From Symbiodinium microadriaticum (lineage: Eukaryota > Sar > Dinophyceae > Suessiales > Symbiodiniaceae), in the NCBI GenBank assembly GCA_001939145.1, contig LSRX01000309.1, positions 2,109 through 66,108 of the forward strand: a DNA stretch of 64,000 nucleotides, in the 5' to 3' direction. The position numbers were made by a program, and so were the translations under genes. How positions within the stretch are numbered: the stretch's first letter is position 1; each line of letters starts with the position of its first letter. Below are positions 12,426-24,051 of the stretch, piece by piece. The notes beneath the pieces are model-generated. The model worked only from the letters and a program-made list of their open reading frames with translations, searched no databases and was not told the DNA's origin.

Positions 12426-13997
12426 CTACTGCATGGAGGAGGCACCGATCAAATCCTCAAGGCCAGAATCGGAGCTTGCAGCATCATTGGTATCCTCCAG
12501 CTCCATATCCATCTCGTCGACAATAGCCCTTGGGATCAGGGTCTTGAAGTGCTCGTCCAATAGCTCAGCAACCTCATTGATAATCAGAAGCAAAGCTCAG
12601 CGAATAGGTTTCATCACGGAATTTCATGTATCTTCAAGCGAGGGGCCTTCAGTGCCAAAGTACCGGGATAAATGGCGGTCTTCGTTAGGTCCTTTCCTCC
12701 CACCTCGATCAGACCCATGAGTACGTCCCATATATGCTAGTGGAACAAAACTCTTTGTAATAAAGGCAAACAAGCAGACACAAGCGACAAGTAGCTCGGC
12801 GTGCACGGCCGTTGACATCGACATATCCCCTGGAGATATCCATCTTGAGGAATGATTGGATCCGTCGCAGCTGGTTCCTGATTCAGATGTGCTATATTAT
12901 TTGTAAGTATATACGTACAAGTGCCCAATATTGTATTCAGACCCTAAACCAGCTTTGCAGGGTTATTGGGTATAAGACGTGTGAGTACATATTCTCGGAT
13001 TACTAGTGGTGTGATTCATATGTTATAAGTGTGTGTATACATACATACATACACATATATATATATATATATATATATCTGTGTGTGTGTGTGTGTGGGG
13101 GGGGGCGCATATATAATCTAACCATATATGTATCATCAGATAATCTAACAGCTGAATACATTATACACATCTAGTGTACGTAGTGGAAGAAACCAGGAAA
13201 CACAAGATATGCTTGCCACCTCTTTATGAGAAGATTGGACTCGCGACACCGCACCAGGACCGAAAATCCCTAACCGGTCATCGAGATGCCTTATAGCAAT
13301 TAACGATCTAGTCCAGAAGTCCCCCCTTGCCACTATACATATATACATATATACATTTACATATGTATGTGTATATATATATATACATACGTATTTGTCA
13401 TGTGTATATTATATATATATATATATACTATATGCGCAATACATGAATTCGTGTGTTTAAGTTAAAACACACAAACAGACATAACTATATCTTATGAAGC
13501 TATGTTCTGCTAAATGCATGCATGTGGTCAAATTAGGCACCAAATACATATTCCCATCTATATGAGACCCGTGTTTCTGGAACTATTTGCGAACTAGATT
13601 ATTAGGCAATTAAGTCGATGGCACCTCCTTGTTCCTGTCAGCTGTTCATAGAGCTTCTCCATGAACGGTGCAGTACCCCATAGTGTAACCTGAATCGACT
13701 GATATGGGAATGTTGCAAATGTCACCACGGCTTCATTAATAGAGGCCAGGCAGCACATTTTCTCGACGGAGCTCCAACTGCCCCGAGGCAGATGTTTATC
13801 GACTTCGCGCCGTGGGCCCGCAGCCGCGCCTGCAAAAATTCGGTTTATGTGGCTTCAGCTTAAGGGTCGGGATTTCAGTTTGTGGGGTCAACATATATGC
13901 AAGCCGAGGAACTTTGATGCATGGATATTCGAAAAGCATAGATCCGCTTGGGTTTTCGATGACGTAGAACGATCCGGCTCGATGCTGGTACTCGATC
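12426..13997 (-). CDS. G3: 3' part of an unrecognised gene (several exons, linkage incomplete)
   Basis: The last three exons join in frame: 12877-12817 (NQLRRIQSFLKMDISRGYVD), 12703-12626 (starts VGGKDLTKTAIYPGT, GA donor) and 12572-12426 (starts VAELLDEHFKTLIPR, ends ASSMQ then TAG). The terminal exon is acidic. Upstream exons 13997-13921 (IEYQHRAGSFYVIENPSG) and 13829-13635 (contains SWSSVEKMCCLASINEA) fit each other at a GC donor. A block at 13289-13220 (HLDDRLGIFGPGAVSRV) has an AG acceptor and GT donor but does not match phase with 12877. The protein is not recognised. Microsatellites at 13030-13110 and 13335-13430 lie between exons. Confidence 0.5.
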
Positions 13998-13999
13998 CT

Positions 14000-14779
14000 G
14001 CATGAATGCAGTTCACATCTTCAACGTCTTCTACTAAATTCTAAACAGCTGTAGAGTCTTCGAGCAGCACCATGTGCAACAAAGGGACAGGTAGGCCACC
14101 CGACGTGCGAGCCGGTTGGCCATATTTACCTTGCATCGCTTGTCATCACCTTCGCATTAATTCCATATAGAGTGAAGTCTAGCACAACTCGTGTAAAGGC
14201 AATTGCGAGCATTCATTGGCCTTTGACATTGAAGCGTCTGCGCTTGGAAGATCCCCGACTCCTAAGATTGTACCATGAAGTAGATATCGTGGCAATACAA
14301 CGATCTATTAGCTAACCTTGATGTCACACTTCTATATTGCAGTTAAAACTCATGAATATCCAGCTGCTGCACGGAACGGCATACCAGGCGACGCCCTGGG
14401 GACGAAGCCTCCTGGCCTAAGTGAGTCTGCGTCCATCCATTTCGAAAACTGACCGAACCAGAAACGTCAAGCCGGAGACTCCGGATAGGGTTTACAAGTC
14501 TACAGCAAACTTGGGCTTTGATCTCAAAAGCAGAGAGTTGAATACCTGGGGTTCGGGTTTCCTTAGAAGGCATATCTAGGATATATAAGGCTCTAGGGTT
14601 GATGATGCTCGGAATCATAGCCCCTTTTAAATAAGGATTTGGGTTACGGATTTGGGATTGATGCTTCGATTTTCGGGCTTTTGTGTCCGGGTCTGGCAAA
14701 ATCCTTGACGAGTTGCGTTGTGGAGGAACACCAAGAAGCCGAAGGCTGTTAAGATGTTCAACTTGGAGGAATAAGTCAC
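14000..14779. other. Intronic or intergenic stretch with no supported exon
   Basis: Several frames are open, including a plus-strand run near 14222-14310 reading LKRLRLEDPRLLRLYHEVD, but none has paired splice sites on the coding strand of its neighbours. Confidence 0.3.
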
Positions 14780-15751
14780 CTGGGAAGCAGACTACAAGTC
14801 TCAGACTTCATACTATCGCACATCTCAACGACTGTAGGCAGTAAAGGCTCATCCACTCCGTGGGCATTGAGGCCATATAATTTGGCAGCCGAATAGAGTA
14901 GGTGTTGTCCTTCGTACAATGCTCGATACAGCTCAACCCCTCATGTATCGATAAATCCTGGGCTCATCAGTCCTGCAAAGACCTCCAAAAAGTGCAAGTC
15001 GAAATCATCCTTGGGGCCAAAGCCTGAGCCCGATCGCAGAATCAAACCCTGGTACGGGGCAAATGGCAGCGCTTGCTTGTCTGAGGATCAATCATGCTGA
15101 CTGGATCGCTGAAACTGGCCGAGCGGCTGTTCCTCAATGTCGCCAACGCCGGAAGGAGCTGGGTGAACTTCATCGTACGTAATAGATATAATATTATATA
15201 ATCATAGAACCATAGAGGGTGCACTCTATGCCTGCTTTGAAGACCTACACCATTAAAGAACTGCGAGCAACACAAGTGTGAATACAGGCAGCGAGACATA
15301 CACACCAGAGTGCGAGCAACGGCCGACAACATGCATCTAGAGGACCTGCAGGGGTATTTTCACAAACCTGGCAGATGATCTTTCGAGTCGAGAGCTCTTC
15401 AATCCCCAAGTTGCAAATTTAGTCACACTGCTCCTCTCTTCGAAGCAGCAAAGCGAAAAGCCGTGCATGCACACAGCATGCGATCGAAGCCCCCTTGCGT
15501 CAGCATGAAGCTTACCGAGACTCTGACTATGCAAGTGCCCCGAGAAAGTGTTGTATGCGCTGCACCTATATCACAAGCTAACGGGGCTCCAGCTCCTGAC
15601 GCAATCCCTTGCTTCACATGCATGCAGCAGATCACACTCGGCTTCGCAATCAAAAGCGCCAAAAAGCTAGCAAATTGCATAGCGGCGACGTTTCATCTCG
15701 TTGATATCCATACCCTCGAGCACCTTCTTCCTTTCATCACTGCTGTTCCAC
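14780..15751 (-). CDS. Further minus-strand exons, possibly the 5' part of G3
   Basis: Exon 15751-15679 reads WNSSDERKKVLEGMD then INEMKRRRY, with an AG|G acceptor and GC donor. A block from 15023 reads KDDFDLHFLEVFAGLMSP. Exon 14931-14780 starts LYRALYEGQHLLYSAAKLYG and ends at a GT donor. The three share strand and spacing with G3 but I could not prove the joins, so they could be another gene. The block between 15030 and 15680 shows no defensible exon. Confidence 0.4.
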
Positions 15752-16379
15752 CTGCCCGGGCGGAACAAAGGCATACAATGAGCCTAATCTAGAAGAGCCC
15801 TAATTCGTTTTTCAACCTAGGCTTTCTTGCAAGCATCTAGCATATAAACCTGTGATTTCAAGTATAAAGAAGCCACTAGTTGATAAACCTAAAACCAAAT
15901 CTACTTGGAAGGCCGGTGATCGATTTGATATACGCAGGTTTCGGATTTTATACATCGTTTCAAAAGAGATTGGTTTAAGACTTATAGATTCGGGTTACAA
16001 AACCAAGCCCTGGTGTAATCAACGATTCATCCCTTGGACTCAAACGTAAAGACACACAGCACCCCTCTAGATAAACGTGTTGCCAGGCCCAGTCATAAAT
16101 TTGAAGCAAAGAAACGTGAATTATGTATTAATGATTCCCGAGTGCACAACATGCATGCGCTATGATCCATATGCCGGGTCCGCCATTAAACGGAGTCTCG
16201 ATGTCTTGGCTTCGCAGTTACCAGAAATATTCGGAGCTAGCCAACACATTCGGAGTCGTTAACTGCAGATTGTGGTATCGCGTCGCATGCCAAAGCCAAA
16301 GCAAATTAGCTCTCCATGGCAGTCAGTGCCGGCATTGTTGGAATCGATAGGTTCCCATAAATTCGGCGTCGTCCATGGT

Positions 16380-16470
16380 TCACGCACTCTCTTTGATCTC
16401 TGGGCCTTCTATCCCCATATATAGTAGTCTTTCAAACTCCACTTGATTGATGGGAACCAAGTGCCAGTGC
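16380..16470 (-). CDS. G4: terminal exon of an unrecognised gene
   Basis: An AG|G acceptor at 16472-16471 opens a frame reading HWHLVPINQVEFERLLYMGI and then EGPEIKESA before TGA at 16382-16380. Upstream exons on the minus strand would lie between 16.5 and 17.9 kb, a stretch largely taken up by microsatellites and a tandem duplication, and were not found. Confidence 0.45.
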
Positions 16471-16519
16471 CTTGCACAGCAGCTTATAAAGCCGCTCTTT
16501 TGGGTGTATATATGTATAT

Positions 16520-16633
16520 ATACAAATATATATATATATATATATATATATGATGATCCCTTAATTCCATGAGAATTACTCTTGCAAACCCACTCTTTCT
16601 CTCTCTGTCTCTCTCTCTCTCTCTCTCTCGCTA

Positions 16634-16666
<33 letters not shown>

Positions 16667-16668
16667 TG
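16520..16668. repeat. TA and CT microsatellites
   Basis: (TA)n at about 16520-16552 and two (CT)n tracts at about 16596-16668. Confidence 0.9.
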
Positions 16669-16726
16669 CATTCCCCATCGCTCTCTATATACTTCTGGAA
16701 GGACTGCGATGACTGAGCGACGACAT

Positions 16727-17416
16727 GGTGATCGATGCATGGATTGAGGACAGTGCACATATATGTGCATACCGTAACCCCATAGTCTCGGGTCGGACCT
16801 TTGGTTCTTAGGAGGTTTAGGGTCAAGGAGTGTGATTGAAAATACAGAACCCCACGATTCCAAGAAATTCATTCTGAAATCTCTAAAGCCCCAAGCAATC
16901 CAAATCGTGTTGCAAAAACCTTCCCCCATGAAACCAATGAGTGCACCTGATCCCGAACACTAGCTGGCCCCACTTTACCAACTAATTATATGTTCTTCTG
17001 GGCGAGCCAATTCAAACAACAACCGTATCCCCGAAGCAACTATATATAGGGTCCATGAGTTAGATATAAGGTGATCGATGCATGGATTGAGGACAGTGCA
17101 CATGCATATATGCGCATACCGTAACCCCATAGTCTCGGGTCTGACCTTTGGTTCTTAGGAGGTTTAGGGTCAAGGAGTGTGATTGAACATACAGAACCCC
17201 ACGATTCCAAGAAATTCATTCTGAAATCTCTAAAGCCCCAAGCAATCCAAATCGTGTTGCAAAAACCTTCCCCCATGAAACCAATGAGTGCACCTGATCC
17301 CGAACACTAGCTGGCCCCACTTTACCAACTAATTATATGTTCTTCTGGGCGAGCCAATTCAAACAACAACCGTATCCCCGAAGCAACTATATATAGGGTC
17401 CATGAGTTAGATATAA
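16727..17416. repeat. Tandem duplication, units of 343 and 347 bp
   Basis: Bases 16727-17069 recur at 17070-17416 with a 4-bp indel (ATATGTGCAT versus GCATATATGCGCAT context) and a few substitutions. The duplicated open frame MGEGFCNTIWIAWGFRDF... appears in both copies but has no supported splice sites. Confidence 0.95.
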
Positions 17417-17955
17417 ACTAGTGCTATCATGCTAGTTAACACTTATCATTCGTGCTAGTATATAAGTACTGGTACCCATATATGGGTATATAGTAGGATA
17501 CAAACCATTATTATTATGATGATGATGGTTATTATTATTAGTCGCATTCATTAATGACTATTTCTTATCGGTTCTCTATCCATGCATATAATGCGTATTA
17601 TCACATTAGGCCTTTAAACTTAATCCAAAAACTATCAACTATGTGTTCGCAAACATCGATCTATGCATGCACCCAATGTTGCAACCTGTTTCGAAGCAGC
17701 CGGACTGAATCGATCAGAATACAACGGTACCATTTGTCGATCCACAGGCCGGGATTTCAATCACAACTATATCCAAAACCATTACTATAGATATAGGAGA
17801 CTTATAGCACCGCAAGCTCGCAAATACCGAAGCTTTCTTAACATTCCGTGCCTGCTCTGTCGCTCGGCCTGTGGCATTGGCGGAAGCCTGGGGTGGCACG
17901 TGGTAGCACATGGAGCTAGAATTAAGGTTTAGCAGTGGTTCCACCCCGTAGATAT
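17417..17955. other. Spacer 3' of G5
   Basis: AT-rich with ATT repeats at 17507-17542. Minus-strand frames near 17910-17810 are open but two alternatives are equally good, so no exon is called. Confidence 0.35.
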
Positions 17956-19035
17956 TCAGATGGGGAACGTTGCAAAGAACTTCTTTCGCTGGATATTGTA
18001 CTCCGTATCGGCATAGGGCGGTCTGCTGGTAGGCTTGTTCTTGGCCTTTGCACCTGCCTTAGGCTTTGCCGTAGCCTTGGATTTGGCTGCTGGCTTCGGT
18101 TTAGCATCCTTGGCGGGTCCTGCTTCTGTTTTCGGGATGTCGGGGATTTTTCCTGCCGCAACCAACAGTCTCTGGCGATGGGGAACGACCGGGGCATGCT
18201 TCCCACCTAGAGCAGCGCCGATAACATTGTCAGGTACACCAGAGAGCCCAGTCGTTGTGGGGATCTCGAATGCCTTAGTTAGACTGAATCAAATTCACTC
18301 GAAAACACATCCTCCAAGCGCAAGATCCCAACCGGCCCTGTACTACTTAAATTTACTGCGATACGAATCTCAAGCCGAAGTCGCTGCAGGACCTTTGGTG
18401 TCCCGGGTGCGATCAGTTCGCACGGTGCTGGGCTTCACGGCCTGCAAGCTTGAGAATGCGGCTGGGCCATGAATTATAAAATGACTTCAAAGCACAAGTC
18501 CTGCCATAGACTAAAACCTCTTTGTCCTCGATCTGCTGCATGCTGCAAGAAGCATAGCTTAACAGGTTGAAGTACAACGACCCGCTTCTACTGATGCTCT
18601 TCAGATCGATGCTTATGAACCAAATAATCTCGAGGTTGTAGCTTTGTAGCTGCGCGCGTGCACAAACACACAATTGTCGGATCGATGCACTCCTTCCAAC
18701 AGCTAGCCTCCGCAGCAGCTCCGGCGTGACTTTTCGGGCTCCGGCACCTGGGCGAGGTTTCTGGGTTTAGGGTTTAGTCTAGGCTACGAGGTTGATCAGT
18801 GTATACTCAGCTATGGACGGGGCTGCACAAGCTTCTCCATCAGCGGGGCCATCCGGCTTCTTGAATGTTGCAGCCTAAGCATTACAAAATCTGCTCTGAA
18901 AGCCATGCAATTAAGTCGACTGTAGTAACAATGCTACCGAGAGTCGACAAGTTGGTTGCAAAGCTGAAGCTTCTCAGCATCCGTTGCCGCATCAAGCCAC
19001 GATGCCATGTCCTGTTGCATGGCCGTCATGTAAGT
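17956..19035 (-). CDS. G5: five-exon gene with Ala/Lys/Pro-rich C-terminus
   Basis: Exons 19035-18938, 18859-18819, 18747-18704, 18441-18376 and 18264-17956 join in one frame for 558 nt to TGA. The first contains MTAMQQDMASWLDAATDAEK; the joins give RMAPLMEKLVQP then RAGARKVTPELLRRL then AVKPSTVRTDRTRDTKG. The last exon encodes IPTTTGLSGVPDNVIG, then a histone-H1-like KPKPAAKSKATAKPKAGAKA stretch and ends FFATFPI. Donors are GT, GT, GC and GC. The sense CCCTAAA patch at 18780-18765 sits just before the 18747 acceptor. An ATG at 19029 could be the start, but a further upstream exon is possible. The basic tail suggests nucleic-acid binding; no family is recognised. Confidence 0.6.
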
Positions 19036-19559
19036 CTAAAGTTTGGTACAATCTGCAGAAACTATAGTACCGGTTGTTGACTTTACAACTAGCAAGTTTC
19101 TTTCCATAATACTACGCTGGGGGGTGTATATAACACTTGATCAGAAAACTAGTCCGATACTGGTTTATAAGCATCTATGAGGTTGTCATAATATATTTTG
19201 TGTGCCTACAGTCTACCTCGCACCTCTCTATATATGTATATATATATGTATATCTATATATCTATATGTCAGCCCTAAATTAAACTAATACCCGAATCCC
19301 TGAACCAAAGCATCTTATCACCGAAAAAGCCTCAACCCCGCAAACAACAACAAATTCACTGCACCCTCTATACCCTCATCCCCAAATGAACCCCTAAACC
19401 TTATAAAAAAAACCTAACACCAAAACTAGAAACCAATGGAGGTCATCGATCATATATGTACACGTGTGAGTTAACTTATATTTTGTTTCATTTGCATACC
19501 GTCGCCAATTGAATTGAATTTTAGCTTGCAAAACCTTTATCTTTCTTTAACATTCATAT
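19036..19559. other. AT-rich spacer between G5 and G6
   Basis: TATA microsatellite near 19225-19270 and degenerate CCTAAAC patches at 19270-19430. No exon seen. Confidence 0.5.
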
Positions 19560-21995
19560 TCACGTTGAGTGTTTGCAGTGATCTCGATGAAGAAAATTAT
19601 AATGCATGTTTCGTTCACTAATCCATTTTTAGGTGTTTGCCGAATGTCTTACATTTCCATCGATCACAAGTATCACTGTCCTCGAGGCTTGTGGGCAGAT
19701 CGGGGTTGGCAATCTCCTTGTTCTCGACGGGGGCAGGCTCCTGCGGGCACATAGGAAAATCTACTGGACTAGAGAGGAATTGGGTATAGTTAGTCCGAAC
19801 CACACAATGTTAGTCAGCATATCTCCTTAACCTTGTATTTGGCCCACCAAGTATTGAGGCGCTGTTGCTCACGTACCGAGGGGTAGTCCTGGTCAATATT
19901 CGTGGCTATTGCCGCCCTTGGCCAATTTACCCATGTCGAGCCGGCCTTAGCGACCGCGTGATCGCCTGCAGTGGGATCATCATTCTCGCAAGCTTCCCAT
20001 TGCTCGGCCTGGCCGGGATCATCATTCTCGGCAGCATCCCCCGGCTCATCGGTATTTTCCCACTTCCCATCTTGCATGGGCTCTTCACCATTCTCGGCAG
20101 CTTCTTCCCACTGCTCGTCATCCTGCTCGGGATCGTCGAGATCATCTCCATCGGCCTCCCACTGCTCATCTCGGCGATCGACACCAACAGCATCTTGCTG
20201 CTGATCAGCATCGCCCCACTCTTCATCATCGTGAGGCCCCTCGGCCACATTCTGGCCAGCCTCATCCCATTGTTCATCTTCGGGCACGTCCTCGACGTAC
20301 CATTCATCGCCCCATGCTTCATCATCGTGAGGCCCCTCGGCCACAGTCTGGCCAGCCTCATCCCATTGTTCATCTTCGGGCACGTCCCCGACGTGCCCAT
20401 CATCGCCCCATTCTTCATCATCCTGAGGCCCCTCGGTCAGATTCTGGCCAGTGACCTCATCCCATTGTTGATCTTCGGGCACCTCCCCGACGTGCCATTG
20501 CCCGTCCGCATCCAACCAGTGACAAGAGCCGCACTTGCTGACGGTCTCTGCAGCAGGCTCTGTCTCAGGCTCATCCTCCGTCACTTCCGGATTCACGCCC
20601 GCTGCCTCGCACCATTTCACATGCCCCTGGTGGGCTGCCTCCCAATCGAAATCAGTGCCATCCTGAATGGGATTTAAAGAAATATTTATACTTGATCACA
20701 AGGATCGAAGAAGTTCACGAATGCTCACGGCCAGGAATATATAGGGCTTAAGAAGTCAAAATGCAGAGCATATGGTCCTGGGCATAGTATTTCGGCTGAA
20801 AATCTAGACCATTATCACTCGCCTCAGATCCAGGAAGATTACGCATCTGTTTGTCCAACATACGTTAACGCTTACGGGCTTGCATCGCGCTCCGGGCCAA
20901 GCCACCATTGGCTGATCTTCCTCCCCATCCTCAGATATCGAAGGGGTCATAAACACTCATCTCGCGATCTATCCTTCTATCCAATTGAAGCAACGTACAG
21001 GGGCAGAAGCACCATTTGGATCATAATCGTCATCACCTTCGTGGCTCTCATCGTTATATTCCTCATCCGGAGCCTGGTCCTCAGCATGCGTAAAACCGAC
21101 AGCAAACGTAAAGCACTACTCTAGAGTCACATGGCAAAATATCTTGAACGGAGCAACCTCCACAGCATCAGGAATGCAAAGAAAGCTCGGCCTTAGGATC
21201 GCGTGATGTGACCTATATTCGAAACACGTGCGCTCGAAGGAATGTCCAGATCAGTATATATAGCACAGGCACGTCTTGCCACGGAGTCGGAGGCGCTTCG
21301 CCGGCTGGATTTCGGAATCCTTAATTAGACAAACAAACCCTGGCCATTGCTGGCAAACCAGAACGTCTTATAATATCGAAAGACAAGAAACAGCGAGGAA
21401 GCTTGAGGACCTCTTCTTCAGCACTTGCGAGTCCTGCCCATGTGGCTTGAGTATTGTGGGTTTATAAGGTTCAGGGTACCGGTGGGTACGATCTAGCATG
21501 TAGTACACTGTCCTGTGTCGTGTCGAGGTCGAAAGCTTCTGCATTCCAAGCTTGCGTCTCGAGATTATCCATGGCGTCTGCTTCAGGGTGGGAGTCGTCT
21601 GCTTCCGGGGAGTCGTCTGCTTCCGGGGAGTCACCTGTTTGACCGACTGTGCTTCTTTTGGCCCTCGACAACAACTGTGCCAAACTAGATGCTGTTGTGG
21701 TGTACCAATGGTCCATGGAAAAGCCAGGGGTGTTGTCGGGGATCGCGATGGAATGGTTTTCCATCACCATCTGTAGTGCAGCCCTGACCATGCCAGTTGT
21801 GTACCATCGACCCGCGTACTCCCTAGCCCAAAGCAAACGCTCCCTCGTGGCACGATGCCGAAGAGAACTAGTGGGTGTCAGGGATCCTGTATCACGGATC
21901 TCCTGCAAGTGATTCTCGCATAGGTTTGTCCAGATGAGGTTTGCCAGTGTCTCAATTTTCTCTTTGCGAACCTGCTCAGCCTTCGAGGAGGGCAT
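19560..21995 (-). CDS. G6: seven-exon gene, 534-aa acidic Trp-repeat protein
   Basis: Exons 21995-21513, 21079-20999, 20929-20876, 20822-20778, 20662-19832, 19740-19653 and 19582-19560 join in one frame from ATG to TGA (1605 nt). The N-terminus (MPSSKAEQVRKEKIETLANL) is helical-looking and ends with SPEADDSPEADDS. The large fifth exon carries repeats built on EDEQWDEAGQ and GPHDDEEWGD, about eight Trp-centred acidic units, and ends in NTWWAKYK. Donors are GA (21512), GT (20998), GT (20875), GA (20777), GT (19831) and GTAAG (19652). At 21512 the intron begins GAC and so does the next exon. The usual ATG-only frame starts too late: the 20662 acceptor adds 14 residues before the first apparent start. 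Function unknown; acidic repeats could bind histones or cations. Confidence 0.7.
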
Positions 21996-21999
21996 GGCT

Positions 22000-22813
22000 A
22001 CACTATATGAAGGCTGGAGTCTCGAAAAGATACTAGCTTCGTTTCATACAGCAGTTCTCTCTATACATCGTGTGCAAGTACATGTAGCGACTCTGGAATT
22101 TAATGCATGTTTCCTGCCCGGCGCTCGAGCAAAACCCTGTGGCAAATGGCATGCAAGATCGGCAGCAAGCTGTCATTCCTATCAGTGCAGTCGCCACACA
22201 TGACCGTACGTCCGTGACATGTCTGATAGCCACATGCATGGCCAGCTGCCCGGCAAAATTACTTCTCCTGGCACTCACGAATATCGACAGATACCTCGCG
22301 ACTCGATCCCAGCTCAGATCCTGATCGATCGGATTCGATCATCATAGTTCCGATCGGAACTACTATATAGTAAAAGTATCGTACATATCATCGAAATATC
22401 TGTATCTATATCTTTCTCTATTTCTATATATATATATATATATACATTCATACATACATACATACATACATACATACATTTGTTTATTAGATCTAAAGGT
22501 GTTCGGGTTTAGGGTTTTTTCTTGCCACGACAGCATGCAAGTGAGTGAAACATCAACTTTCTATAGACAGTTCTGTACACAAATAATACAAGCATTCTTT
22601 CCTGACGGGTCGTTTTTGGGTGTAACCCTCGTGACGGGTCGGTTTTCGGCGCCCGCAGGTCTCATCGAATACATTTTTTTGACATGCGGTCGATATACCG
22701 GGCCGGACATCCGATATACAAGGGATCTAATAAGTTAATAAGAAGGAGCAAGCGAACGGAATCTAAGAGTCGAACAGCCCGTGCTGGTAGGGCAGTTGGC
22801 CTGGGCCGGAAGT
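22000..22813. other. Spacer upstream of G6
   Basis: Contains a (TA)n tract followed by ten or so CATA units (about 22425-22482) and one TTTAGGG patch at 22507. No exon supported. Confidence 0.5.
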
Positions 22814-23215
22814 CTAGCGGACCTTGCCCACCTGCCTCTTCGAGGACCTCGAGCTGCCCGTGAGGCAGGCGGCTTGCGACGGCTTCCTGCAAATGAGAGG
22901 GGTCAGCTGTCAACTGCATGCTTCGCACGGAAAGTCTGTGGGTGCGTTTGGCGGGCTTGACCGCATTCGTGGCAGACAGGAGGACATCCTCACCTCTCAT
23001 TTTGCGCTCGCACGTGCAACTGGTGATGCTGGCATTGGCGCTGCGAGTAATCACCCTGTTTCGGCTGGAGCTGAGGGCAGGACAGGCGCTGCAAGGCTAC
23101 CGACGGCAACGCTTCATTGTCGTCTTGCTTTGGCTTTGGTCGCCAGCTTCTTTGTACTCACCATCCCTTTGGCGCCCAACGCTGGCGCCGAAGAGAGTGT
23201 TGTAGACTTAGGAAG
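22814..23215 (-). CDS. Weak minus-strand exon cluster
   Basis: GC-rich block with good minus-strand donors GTGAGT (about 23163) and GTGAGG (about 22995) and an AG|G acceptor at 22888-22887. One frame through 22886-22814 gives RKPSQAACLTGSSRSSKRQV and ends in TAG. Several frames are open, including on the plus strand, so the reading is uncertain. Confidence 0.3.
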
Positions 23216-23471
23216 CACCGTATTTTTTTAATTCTTCCATATGAGTTAAATACAAGCTTGTGATCCCTGGCTCGTCGGCGGCTGGTGGCTGCAGGTGGCT
23301 TGGGGCTGAGACGAACTCTCCTCGAGAGGACTTCCATTAGGTATCACGGCAGACGCAGTGTTCCAGAACGGCAGTGGGCAGGAGACGTGCTGACAAGTAG
23401 CACTGAGCCAACAGCCACCGGGATACGATTCAATTCAACGCTTCTGGTGCATGTGCTTCTTTGTTGCCTGA

Positions 23472-23566
23472 CCCTTAGCATCAAAACAGCCCAAAAGCCT
23501 TGTATAATAGGGTCTTTGGGCCCAAAATTCAAAAGCCTTGAAATATGAGTCCTTTGAGTGTAAGGG
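23472..23566. mobile_element. Family E element, copy 1
   Basis: CCCAAAAGCC...GGGCCCAAA block with flanks CTTAGCATCAAAA and ATATGAGTCCTTTGAG; opposite orientation to copy 2. Confidence 0.7.
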
Positions 23567-23686
23567 TGAGATTTTTCAAGAAGTGCACACCTCAAGCCGC
23601 GTTGCGCCCGAAATCTAAGCCTAAGCCAACCAGAAGCCGCAAGCCTCTGGGAAGCCCTGTCTCTCTCCTTTTAGGGTTTCAGGGCA

Positions 23687-23772
23687 CCCTAAGGGTCCCT
23701 GTGCCCAAATAGTCTATACTTTGGCCCCAGGGTCTAAGCATATACTACTTGGGTACATGGACCCTTTGGGGC
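23687..23772. mobile_element. Hairpin family B, copy 1
   Basis: Arms CCCTAAGGGTCC...CCCAAATAGT and ACTTGGGTACATGGACCC. Confidence 0.7.
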
Positions 23773-23930
23773 ATAGGGGTTTAGGGTTTAGTGCGGGGTA
23801 GAGTTGATTATGATAAGATTTGAAGGCTTCAGGCTTCTGTAGGTTTCCGGGTTACGAGTTTAGTAGACTTCTGAAAAGTCCACTCAGCCTCGGAACCTCA
23901 CTCCCTAAAGCCCAAACCCTGAACTGTATC

Positions 23931-24017
23931 CCTTACCCTCGAAGGACTCATGTTTTAAGGCTTTGGGGCCCAAAGACCCTATTATATAAGGCTTTTGGGC
24001 TATTCTGATGCTAAGGG
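23931..24017. mobile_element. Family E element, copy 2
   Basis: Ends 34 bp before the first ACC exon; AAGGACTCATGTTTTAAGGC through GGCTTTTGGGCTATT. Confidence 0.75.
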
Positions 24018-24051
24018 TATAAACCCGACACCCGAAAGAACTTCAGCTGAG

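Larger units (their letters stand above)
23216..24051. other. Coding-strand switch region
   Basis: Last minus-strand exons lie left of here; the first defensible plus-strand ACC exon starts at 24052. It holds hairpin elements (family E at 23472-23566 and 23931-24017, family B at 23687-23772) and the first dense TTTAGGG patch. Upstream ACC domains (biotin carboxylase, biotin carrier) are not seen. Confidence 0.5.

Noticed and set aside
15463-15792. 109-aa plus-strand frame
   Set aside because: Opposite to the local coding strand, no splice support, and it overlaps the minus-strand exon 15751-15679.
19865-20677. 270-aa plus-strand frame opposite G6 exon 5
   Set aside because: Hydrophobic antisense shadow of the acidic repeats; no fitting splice sites, and the minus strand chains into a complete gene.
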